Shown here piece by piece: positions 1 through 6,913 of a stretch of 61,153 nt of DNA; the stretch's first letter is position 1, and each line of letters starts with the position of its first letter. The translations under genes were made by a program, and so were the position numbers. The stretch comes from an uncultured Collinsella sp. Lineage in GTDB: Bacteria > Actinomycetota > Coriobacteriia > Coriobacteriales > Coriobacteriaceae. Where the stretch lies: contig UQIK01000013.1 in the NCBI GenBank assembly GCA_900541125.1, positions 1 through 61,153 of the forward strand, read 5' to 3'. The notes below the pieces were generated by a model. That model made no database searches. It had not been told where the DNA came from and saw only the letters and a list, made by a program, of their open reading frames with translations.

Positions 1-33
1 CGAGGTCATGCAAGGCGCTAAATAGCCACCATC

Positions 34-74
34 AAAACCACCACAAAGGGGAGAGGCACCTTTGTGGTGGTTTT
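34..74 (+). terminator. Rho-independent terminator of an upstream gene
   Basis: The arms AACCACCACAAAGG and CCTTTGTGGTGGTT pair perfectly around a 9-base loop and are followed by TTTTTG. The gene it ends lies mostly before the window. Two frames reach a stop just upstream (near 21 and 25), so its last codons cannot be assigned. Confidence 0.85.
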
Positions 75-106
75 TGCTTTTGCTATGCAGCTCGAGGAGG
101 AGTCCG

Positions 107-529
107 ATGTTCTATATCCCGTTTTGGATTTGCATCTTTGCCGGCGCGGCGATTGATGCCCGTGAGCGACGTTTTCCCAATGAGCTTGCCGCTGCGTGCG
201 CGGTGGCGGCATTAGCAGGCGTTTGGCTCGACAAAGGCGTTAACACGGCGCTTGACCACGCCGGTCTTGCGGTCATCGTCTACCTTGCCCTTGTGCTCAC
301 TGAGTCGTTTTGGCGTCGTGTTCGCTGCGCTCCCGGCATCGGCATGGGAGATGCTAAGGCACTCTTCGCGCTTTGCACGCTCGATCCTATGGGTGGCATC
401 GTGTCATTTGCCGCCGCGCTCCTGGTCCTTGCCCTCTCCTGCCTCATCACGAAATCGCGCTCCCTGCCATTGCTCCCGTTTTTGGTGCCGATTTTTGCCA
501 TAATCGAGGTCGTGGGCTGCACTTTGTAA
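107..529 (+). CDS. Prepilin-peptidase-like (A24 family) membrane protein
   Basis: This is a 140-residue, mostly hydrophobic protein with about four membrane segments. It carries the two aspartate motifs expected of A24 aspartic peptidases: DARERRFPN near residue 17 and GMGDAKAL near residue 85. It lacks the N-terminal methylase domain of full PilD, so it resembles the short stand-alone peptidases that process type IV pilin or Flp-like leader peptides at the inner membrane. The ATG at 107 is chosen because GAGGAGG lies 7 bases upstream; an earlier in-frame start at 62 falls inside the preceding terminator. No pilin gene is visible in the window, so the substrate is unknown. Confidence 0.72.
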   Translation: MFYIPFWICIFAGAAIDARERRFPNELAAACAVAALAGVWLDKGVNTALDHAGLAVIVYLALVLTESFWRRVRCAPGIGMGDAKALFALCTLDPMGGIVSFAAALLVLALSCLITKSRSLPLLPFLVPIFAIIEVVGCTL

Positions 530-560
530 CCGATTGCGCATCCTTCTTAAGGAGCATGCC

Positions 561-1808
561 ATGGCAACTAATCAAGAAACGGCCGTCATTAAGGCGCGCA
601 TGGACCGTATTCCCTCGGCGTTGTCGCCCGAACTTGTCGAGCGCATTGCCGCCGATCGCGCTTCGGGCCATGTCAACCCGTATCGTTGCAACGACGATCA
701 GGTCATTCGTCGTATTGATCGCGCCGCCGACAAAGGCACGCTTATGCGTCCGGCGTTTATGCGCGATACCGAAAAGATACTTCATCTTCCGGCGTACACC
801 CGTTATGCGGGCAAAACGCAGGTCTTTAGCTTCCGTAGCAATGACGATCTGTCGCGCCGCGGTTTGCACGTGCAGCTTGTCTCGCGCATTGCGCGCGATA
901 TCGGTCGCGCCCTGGGGCTCAATTGCGATCTGATCGAGGCGATTGGCCTGGGTCACGACTTGGGACACACGCCTTTCGGCCATGCCGGCGAGCGCTTCCT
1001 CAACGATATCTTTCATGAGCGTACGGGGCGTTATTTTTTCCATAACGTGCAGTCGGTCCGCGTGCTCGACGCGTTGTATGGCCGCAACGTGTCGCTCCAG
1101 ACGCTCGACGGCGTGCTATGCCATAACGGCGAGTACGAGCAGCGTGTTTTTGAGCTTTCGGACTTGGGCTCCTTTGACCAGTTCGACCAGACGGTTGAGG
1201 ACTGTATCGCCACGGGCTATAGCGCAATTGAGCACCTGCGTCCCATGACGCTCGAGGGCTGCGTGGTGCGTATCTCGGATATCCTCGCCTACGTCGGTCG
1301 CGATCGTCAGGACGCCATTGCGGCGGGCCTGCTCGACCCCGACGCTTTTGACGATGGCCTGGGTGGGGCATACAACAGCTGGATACTTACGCATGCCTCC
1401 ATCGATATCGTTGAGCACAGCTATGGCAAGCCGCGTATCGAGATGAGCGAGGACCTGTTTGAGGAAATCCGTCGAGCCAAGCGCGAGAACTACGAGAAGA
1501 TCTATAGTAAAGGCGGTATCGAAGGCGACTCCGAAGCGGAGCTGCGCGAGGCGTTCGAAAAGCTCTACGACCGTTGCCTGCGGGATCTAAACAGTGGCGA
1601 CGAGTCCTCTTACATCTTTAAGCACCATATTTCGCGCATTGAGCAGCAGCTTTCCTACTACGATCGCACCTATGCCTGGCAGGACGACAAGGATCAAGCT
1701 GTGGTGGATTATATCGCGAGCATGACGGACGGCTATTTCTGCGAGCTGACGAGTAAGCTGTTCCCGGGTCTAAAGTTTCCGCACCGTACCTATATTAACG
1801 AACGGTAG
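561..1808 (+). CDS. dgt: HD-domain dNTP triphosphohydrolase, dGTPase family
   Basis: The 415-residue protein carries the dGTPase-family signature. It has an arginine-rich segment with KTQVF near residue 95, then the HD motif GHDLGHTPFGHAGE near residue 132, whose His and Asp residues bind the catalytic metals. Family members hydrolyse dNTPs to deoxynucleoside and triphosphate, or act as nucleotide-regulated HD hydrolases; substrate preference cannot be read from sequence. The ATG at 561 follows TTAAGGAGC with good spacing and is preferred over an upstream in-frame start at 534 that has no ribosome site. It is 31 bases from the preceding gene and probably co-transcribed with it. Confidence 0.88.
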   Translation: MATNQETAVIKARMDRIPSALSPELVERIAADRASGHVNPYRCNDDQVIRRIDRAADKGTLMRPAFMRDTEKILHLPAYTRYAGKTQVFSFRSNDDLSRRGLHVQLVSRIARDIGRALGLNCDLIEAIGLGHDLGHTPFGHAGERFLNDIFHERTGRYFFHNVQSVRVLDALYGRNVSLQTLDGVLCHNGEYEQRVFELSDLGSFDQFDQTVEDCIATGYSAIEHLRPMTLEGCVVRISDILAYVGRDRQDAIAAGLLDPDAFDDGLGGAYNSWILTHASIDIVEHSYGKPRIEMSEDLFEEIRRAKRENYEKIYSKGGIEGDSEAELREAFEKLYDRCLRDLNSGDESSYIFKHHISRIEQQLSYYDRTYAWQDDKDQAVVDYIASMTDGYFCELTSKLFPGLKFPHRTYINER

Positions 1809-1862
1809 TTCGTATCTTTTCGGTATACTGTTGTCGAACAAAGCTTTTGATTGATGCATGGG

Positions 1863-3218
1863 ATGGCTATGGACGACCTTTTTTCTGTCTCGACGCGCGA
1901 GCGTTCCTTTAAAAATGCGCCGCTCGCGGTGCGCATGCGTCCCAATTCGCTCGACGAGTACGTGGGTCAGCAAAAGGCCGTCGGTAAGGGCTCGTGGCTG
2001 CGTGCCGCGATCGAGCACGACGTGCTTTCGAGCGTGATTCTGTACGGGCCTGCCGGTACGGGCAAGACAACGCTGGCCCACATTATCGCCAACCATACCA
2101 AGAGCGAGTTTGTCGAGGTCAGCGCCGTCACGGGTACCGTGAAGGACCTGCGTCGCGTGATTGATGAGGCCAAGACGCGCCTGAATACGTACGACCGTCG
2201 CACCATTCTATTCATCGATGAGATTCACCGCTTCTCTAAGTCGCAGCAGGATGCCCTGCTGCATGCAGTTGAGAACCGTACCGTCATTATGATTGGCGCT
2301 ACGACGGAGAATCCGTACTTCGAGGTAAACTCGGCGCTGCTCTCACGTGGTCGAGTCGTGGAGCTTGAGCATTTAAAGGACGAGGATATCGCCATGCTTA
2401 TCGAGCGTGCGCTCGAGGCACCGCAGGGCTTGAACGGTAAGTTCTCGGCCGATGAGGATACGGTCAAGACCATCTGCACGCTGGCAGCGGGTGACGCTCG
2501 CTCGGCGCTCACGACGCTCGAGCTTGCGAGCGAGATTGCCGTCACGCGTCCCGATACCGAGGGAACGCCAGCGCCCGCGGCGGGGGAGCGCTATCCCATC
2601 ACCGTGGATGACGTGAAGATCGCCAACCCGCGTCGCGGCTTTACGTATGACAAAAACGGCGACATGCACTACGACATCATCAGTGCGTTTATTAAGTCTA
2701 TGCGCGGTAGTGACCCCGATGCCACGATCTATTGGCTCGCGCGCATGATCGATGCTGGGGAGGATCCTAAGTTTATCGCTCGCCGTATTATGATTCACGC
2801 TTCTGAGGATGTTGGCAACGCCGACCCGCAGGCGCTTTTGGTGGCGCATGCCGCGTTTAAGTCTGCCGAGGTCATTGGCTATCCCGAGTGCCGCATTAAC
2901 CTTGCTCAGGCTGCACTCTATGTGTGCTTGGCGCCTAAGTCAAACGCATGTGAGGCCTCGATTGACGCGGCGTTGGCCGATATTCATAGCAGCGGTTTAC
3001 GTGAGGTGCCGAGTTATTTGCGCGATCGTCATCGCCCAGGTAGCGACGAATACGGTGTATACAAGTATCCGCATGATTATCCCGAAGGCTGGGTCGATCA
3101 GCGCTATTTGCCCGAGGGGCTGGAGCGTGGCGCGTTCTGGCAGCCTGCGGGCCGCGGCTGGGAAGAGTGGCGCGTAGAGCAAGGCGAACGCGACCGTAGC
3201 GGTAACGCGCCCAAGTAG
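1863..3218 (+). CDS. rarA: Replication-associated recombination ATPase RarA (MgsA)
   Basis: This AAA+ clamp-loader-like ATPase of about 451 residues acts at stalled replication forks. Visible motifs are Walker A GPAGTGKTT near residue 57, Walker B ILFIDEIHRF near residue 117 and sensor 1 GATTENP near residue 145. The C-terminal half carries the MgsA/RarA oligomerisation region with PDATIYWLARM and SEDVGNADP. The start is uncertain: in-frame TTG 1851 and ATGs at 1854, 1863 and 1869 are all possible and none has a clear ribosome site. A TATACT element at 1824-1829 may be the -10 of its promoter, but no convincing -35 is seen. Confidence 0.93.
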   Translation: MAMDDLFSVSTRERSFKNAPLAVRMRPNSLDEYVGQQKAVGKGSWLRAAIEHDVLSSVILYGPAGTGKTTLAHIIANHTKSEFVEVSAVTGTVKDLRRVIDEAKTRLNTYDRRTILFIDEIHRFSKSQQDALLHAVENRTVIMIGATTENPYFEVNSALLSRGRVVELEHLKDEDIAMLIERALEAPQGLNGKFSADEDTVKTICTLAAGDARSALTTLELASEIAVTRPDTEGTPAPAAGERYPITVDDVKIANPRRGFTYDKNGDMHYDIISAFIKSMRGSDPDATIYWLARMIDAGEDPKFIARRIMIHASEDVGNADPQALLVAHAAFKSAEVIGYPECRINLAQAALYVCLAPKSNACEASIDAALADIHSSGLREVPSYLRDRHRPGSDEYGVYKYPHDYPEGWVDQRYLPEGLERGAFWQPAGRGWEEWRVEQGERDRSGNAPK

Positions 3219-3313
3219 GTCCTTGGCACCTCGCACATTCCCTTTGGGTATCTTCCCCCTTCTTTGGGGTACCATGAAAGGCGTCTGTATTTCGATTCCT
3301 TCGGGAGGCTTGT

Positions 3314-3901
3314 ATGAGTCCCATTCAAATCGCCCTGCTGGTGCTTGCCATTGCCGGCGTGTGGGCTATTGTTGAGCTCGCGCTTACCCTGCGCAAGACC
3401 CGCAACGTTGTCGACTCGCTCGATAAGACCGTGAACGACCTCAATAACACCATCGCCGAGGCGCAGCCGGTGGTGGCAAAACTCGACGGCGCTGTCGATG
3501 AGCTTACGCCGGCACTTGCCCAGATGGAGCCGCTGCTTAAGTCGAGTAAGACGGCAGTTGATGCCCTTACCTCCAATCTCGTAGAGGTCGAAGCCGTGGT
3601 TCGCGACATTTCCGAGGTTACGGGCAGCATGGCCGAGGCCAGCAATGCTGTGTCGAGCGTGACCGACTCTGCCGCCGGTGCTGTTCAGAAGCTCTTCAAT
3701 AAGGTGAAGGCTCCTGCAGCTGACACCGAGCGCAAGCTCGCCGCTGCTGCTGCGGAGGCAGAGCGGCCTACCGAGCGCGTCCTAATTGGCGAGGACGAGG
3801 CCGCCGCGGGCGACGATGATGGCCAGAAGTCTGTAGCCAAGTCGGCTCAGTATTACACCTATACGCCCGCCGAGACCTCTGAGGAGTCCTGCGATGAGTA
3901 G
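3314..3901 (+). CDS. DUF948-type membrane-anchored coiled-coil protein
   Basis: The 195-residue protein has one N-terminal membrane helix (residues about 4-24), then a long heptad-like region rich in Val, Leu, Asp and Asn (about 30-130). It ends in a charged, Ala/Glu-rich tail. This layout matches DUF948, a family linked to general stress proteins in Firmicutes; no biochemical function is established. GGGAGGC precedes the ATG. It is the first gene of a unit with the RsbW-like gene (8-base overlap) and the sigma factor, which fits a stress-regulon role. That link is inferred from context. Confidence 0.75.
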   Translation: MSPIQIALLVLAIAGVWAIVELALTLRKTRNVVDSLDKTVNDLNNTIAEAQPVVAKLDGAVDELTPALAQMEPLLKSSKTAVDALTSNLVEVEAVVRDISEVTGSMAEASNAVSSVTDSAAGAVQKLFNKVKAPAADTERKLAAAAAEAERPTERVLIGEDEAAAGDDDGQKSVAKSAQYYTYTPAETSEESCDE

Positions 3902-4271
3902 CGAAGCAATCTGCCCCATCACGCTGACCGTTGCCGGCGACCCGCGTCTCGCTCGCCTTGTGCGCATGACGGCAGCCAACGTTGGTGCCCTGTGTTCCAT
4001 GTCTGTCGATCGCATCGAGGACATCCGCATGGCTGCCGAGGAGGCTTTCATCTTTGGTTGCACCGCGGTCGACTGCGATGACATCACCATCAAATTCGAT
4101 GTTGATGAGACCCACGTTGGCATGACTATTACCTTTGGCGATCAGGCTACGGTCGATGAAAACGACCAGGCTGCGGTGTATGCCGAGCTCATCCTCGCGA
4201 GCGTGTGCGACTGCTACGAAAAGACTGCGGCGCCCCTGACGCTTTCCCTCGACCTCAAGGCGGATATCTAA
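3894..4271 (+). CDS. RsbW/SpoIIAB-like anti-sigma protein, degenerate
   Basis: The 125-residue protein sits directly before a SigB/SigF-type sigma gene and overlaps the DUF948 gene by 8 bases. The segment VDRIEDIRMAAEEA aligns by eye with the N-box helix of RsbW/SpoIIAB kinases. The conserved Asn that follows in true kinases is replaced (EEAFIFG), and no GxG-type ATP-lid box is recognisable downstream. It may therefore bind the sigma factor without kinase activity. No RsbV/SpoIIAA-like antagonist gene is adjacent. Assignment rests on this weak similarity plus context. Confidence 0.55.
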   Translation: MSSEAICPITLTVAGDPRLARLVRMTAANVGALCSMSVDRIEDIRMAAEEAFIFGCTAVDCDDITIKFDVDETHVGMTITFGDQATVDENDQAAVYAELILASVCDCYEKTAAPLTLSLDLKADI

Positions 4272-4272
4272 T

Positions 4273-5064
4273 ATGACCGAACGTTCCCGGAGCGGCAAGA
4301 CCGCTTGGGACAAGGAGAAAACCCGCGAGCTGTTTCGTCGTTACAAGGAGACCGGTGATCCGGACGCCCGCGAGCAGCTCGTCATGTCCCATATGAATCT
4401 GGTTAGGTTTCTTGCCAACAAATTTAAGAATCGCGGCGAGCCGCTCGACGACCTCATGCAGGTCGGCTATCTGGGTTTGCTCAAGGCTATCGACCGCTTT
4501 GACCCCGAGCGCGGGCTCGAGTTCACGACGTTTGCAACACCCACTATCCTGGGCGAGATCAAACGCCATTTCCGCGACAAGGGCTGGAGTGTGCGCGTAC
4601 CGCGTCGTCTGCAGGAGCTCTCGGCCAAGGTCAACCAAGCTACTGACAAACTCACCAACGAGCTGCAGCGTTCGCCCAAGGTTGAGGAGATCGCTGGGTA
4701 TCTAGATGTGACTGTCGATGAGGTCCTCGAGGCTATGGAATCGTCTTCGGCCTATACCTCGGTGCCCATCGAGGCTCCTGGTGCGTCCGATTCCGACGAT
4801 GCCCCTTCGATTCTCGACCGTTACGCCGACGACGACAACGAGCTCGACTTTACCGACGACCGCTTGGTGATCGAGGAAGCCATCCGTGATTTCTCGCCGC
4901 GCGAGCGCGAGGTGATCGAGCTGCGCTTTGTGAAGGGCATGACCCAGATCGAGATCGCCAAGAAGCTGGGTATTTCTCAGGTGCAGGTTTCGCGTCTGCT
5001 GCGCCGCACGCTTAAGAAGATACAGGACAAGATCGACCCCGACGGAGTGATGATTCGTTCATGA
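4273..5064 (+). CDS. RNA polymerase sigma factor, SigB/SigF/SigG group
   Basis: This is a 263-residue group 3 sigma-70 factor. Region 2 is clear: DDLMQVGYLGLLKAIDRFDP and FTTFATPTILGEIKRHFRD, about residues 60-105. Region 3 has KVNQATDKLTNELQRSPKVE, and region 4.2 has a helix-turn-helix IEIAKKLGISQVQVSRLLRR near residues 220-240. It follows the RsbW-like gene after one base and overlaps the next gene by an ATGA junction. The arrangement resembles the Bacillus rsbW-sigB pair, so a stress or envelope regulon is likely. The target promoters cannot be identified from this window. Confidence 0.9.
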   Translation: MTERSRSGKTAWDKEKTRELFRRYKETGDPDAREQLVMSHMNLVRFLANKFKNRGEPLDDLMQVGYLGLLKAIDRFDPERGLEFTTFATPTILGEIKRHFRDKGWSVRVPRRLQELSAKVNQATDKLTNELQRSPKVEEIAGYLDVTVDEVLEAMESSSAYTSVPIEAPGASDSDDAPSILDRYADDDNELDFTDDRLVIEEAIRDFSPREREVIELRFVKGMTQIEIAKKLGISQVQVSRLLRRTLKKIQDKIDPDGVMIRS

Positions 5065-6473
5065 GTGAGCACCCCCAACAAACCGATCGCGTGCTGCGCG
5101 ACACCCGCATTCTGACGCTGCGCATTTGGGCTGTTGTCGGCTGCATTGTCATCGCCGCTGTCATCTTTAACCTTATGGGCATCCTGGCACCGGTTATCGA
5201 GTTTCTCGCCGTTGGTTCCATCATTGCCTTTGTGATGTCCCCGATTACCAATTGGCTCGAGCATCATGGCGTCGGCCGTGGCATCGGTTCGCTTATCGCG
5301 CTTATTGTTGTTGTTGCCGTGCTCGTCGGTGTCGTTTGCATCTTGTCGCCGATTCTCTTTGGTCAGATCATGGAAGTCCTGAGCCGCCTGCCCGAGCAGC
5401 TTCGTGTTGCGGGTGGCGATCTCAACGAGATGATCTCGCATGCCAAGACGCTCAACAACACGCCGCTCAAGGAGTATTTGGACGATAATCTTTCGTCGCT
5501 TGTTACCGTGGCATCGAAGTATGTGTCTCAGATCGCTGCCGAGCTTGGCCGCGGTGTGTTCCCGCTCATCACCAATACGGCCTCGCAGTTGTTCGTGATC
5601 TTCCTTGGTCTGGTGCTTGCATACTGGATGGCCTGCGACTACCCTCGCATGCACCACGAGATTTGCACCATCATCGGTCAGGAGAAGGAGACCTCGTACC
5701 GCTTTATGGTCGCCATCCTTTCTCGCTCTGTCGGCGGCTATATGCGCGGTATGGTCGTGACGTCCATCTGCGGTGGTTTCCTCGCCTTTATCGGTTTTAT
5801 GATCATCGGCCATCCGTATGCGGCGCTCATGGCTATCTTTACCGGCATCATGCATTTGGTTCCGGTCGTCGGTCCTTGGGTGAGCGCAGCAATCGCCACA
5901 GTGCTCGGTTTCATGTTCAGCCCCATGTTGGCGTTATGGACGCTCATCGTGACGATGGTCGCGCAAAACGTCACCGATAACGTGATTTCCCCTAAGGTTA
6001 TGCAGAGCTCGGTGCAGGTGCATCCCATCATGAGTCTCACGGCGCTCGTTATTGGGTCGGCACTCATGGGCCCCATCGGTATGATTATTGCCATCCCGCT
6101 TTGTGCGGCCCTCAAGGGTATCTTCGTGTACTACTTCGAGAATGAGACCGGCCGCCAGCTTGTGGCCTATGACGGCGCCGTGTTTAAGGGCACGCCGTAC
6201 CGCGATGCCGATGGCAACCCAGTCGCCGCCTATGACGCGCTTGGAGACGATACGTTCATCTATGAGTCCGAGCTCATCGGCAACGAGACTGCGCCCGAGG
6301 CCAAGGCCATGCCCAAGCCCGAGCTCGATAATCCCTGGATTAAGCTCTCTGGTCTGCAGCCCGATGCCACGGGCTTCTTCAAGAATCCCTTCGCCAAGGA
6401 CGATGACTCCAACTCGGACGACGATACCAAAACCGGCATCGACGGCTCCATGGACGATTCGGATTCTAAATAA
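5061..6473 (+). CDS. AI-2E family transporter (PerM/YdiK-like permease)
   Basis: The 470-residue integral membrane protein has about eight hydrophobic segments and the family-typical C-terminal permease section (GIMHLVPVVGPWVSAAIATV, then NVTDNVISPKVM). It ends in an acidic, Ser/Asp-rich cytoplasmic tail of about 100 residues. Members have been proposed to export autoinducer-2 or to act as ion/proton antiporters, so the substrate here is open. The start codon overlaps the sigma factor stop (ATGA), indicating translational coupling. The acidic tail is longer than in most relatives I know. Confidence 0.85.
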   Translation: MSEHPQQTDRVLRDTRILTLRIWAVVGCIVIAAVIFNLMGILAPVIEFLAVGSIIAFVMSPITNWLEHHGVGRGIGSLIALIVVVAVLVGVVCILSPILFGQIMEVLSRLPEQLRVAGGDLNEMISHAKTLNNTPLKEYLDDNLSSLVTVASKYVSQIAAELGRGVFPLITNTASQLFVIFLGLVLAYWMACDYPRMHHEICTIIGQEKETSYRFMVAILSRSVGGYMRGMVVTSICGGFLAFIGFMIIGHPYAALMAIFTGIMHLVPVVGPWVSAAIATVLGFMFSPMLALWTLIVTMVAQNVTDNVISPKVMQSSVQVHPIMSLTALVIGSALMGPIGMIIAIPLCAALKGIFVYYFENETGRQLVAYDGAVFKGTPYRDADGNPVAAYDALGDDTFIYESELIGNETAPEAKAMPKPELDNPWIKLSGLQPDATGFFKNPFAKDDDSNSDDDTKTGIDGSMDDSDSK

Positions 6474-6479
6474 GCCCCG

Positions 6480-6719
6480 TTAGCGTTTCTTGAAGTTGTA
6501 AATGACAAGAAACGCGAGCAAAGCGATTGATAAGGGGCCGGCTACGTAGAAAAAGAGAACGTCAATTGCGCGTAGAGTGTAATAAGCCTTATCGCCTGAC
6601 ATTACTGCATACAATACGTAGCCAAATGCTGGTTGGTTTGCGTACCAGCAGGAGAAGGCCAAGAGCGCTAAAAGTGCTACTACCAGAAGTGCATTCAGGA
6701 CAAATCGTTTGGTATTCAT
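6480..6719 (-). CDS. Small two-helix membrane protein, unknown function
   Basis: The 79-residue protein has two hydrophobic stretches (residues about 8-28 and 51-72) and ends with the basic NFKKR. AAAGGAG precedes the ATG on the minus strand, which supports expression. It is convergent with the AI-2E permease gene, only 6 bases away. By eye it is richer in A+T than its neighbours, which suggests recent acquisition or a lineage-specific gene. I do not recognise a family. An inverted repeat (6483-6492 with 6506-6515) overlaps its last codons. Confidence 0.6.
   Translation of the reverse strand: MNTKRFVLNALLVVALLALLAFSCWYANQPAFGYVLYAVMSGDKAYYTLRAIDVLFFYVAGPLSIALLAFLVIYNFKKR
6483..6515. repeat. 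Inverted repeat at the junction of two convergent genes
   Basis: GCGTTTCTTG (6483-6492) and CAAGAAACGC (6506-6515) are perfect 10-base arms separated by 13 bases. The repeat covers the last codons of the minus-strand gene and lies just after the plus-strand permease gene. It could form a hairpin in either transcript, but neither strand has a U-run right after it, so terminator function is uncertain. Confidence 0.45.
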
Positions 6720-6811
6720 CGTTCGCTCCTTTCGGATGATTCTTATATGGTATTTTACTAAAACTATTTTTTAAAGGATTGCTTAGTCCTAAATAACATG
6801 CACTTTCGCTG

Positions 6812-6841
6812 GAGGGTCGCTGTTTGGCGGCCCTCTTTTTT
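6812..6841 (+). terminator. Terminator-like hairpin upstream of alaS
   Basis: GAGGGTCGC pairs with GCGGCCCTC (9 pairs, one G-U) around TGTTTG and is followed by six T. No plus-strand gene ends close by; the nearest stop is at 6473. It may end read-through from the permease operon or a short untranslated transcript. Its T-run overlaps the -35 of the likely alaS promoter. Confidence 0.7.
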
Positions 6842-6867
6842 GCACTTACGCGGCGGGATGGTAATAT
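6840..6867 (+). promoter_or_regulatory. Candidate sigma-70 promoter of alaS
   Basis: TTGCAC (6840-6845) and TAATAT (6862-6867) are separated by 16 bases. The predicted start near 6874 leaves a leader of about 40 bases before the alaS ATG. There is no room for a T-box after this start. Confidence 0.5.
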
Positions 6868-6913
6868 CGTTACGTTTGAACTGTTTCGATGTGAAACCGA
6901 GGAGATTCCCTCT

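Noticed and set aside
3240..3280. SigB-type promoter before the DUF948 gene (GGGTAT at 3246-3251)
   Set aside because: The -10-like GGGTAT is present, but no GTTTAA-like -35 lies 12-15 bases upstream.
6740..6913. T-box riboswitch before alaS
   Set aside because: The hairpin reads GAGGGTCGC but lacks the AGGGTGGNACCGCG T-box sequence and a specifier stem; the likely promoter lies after it.
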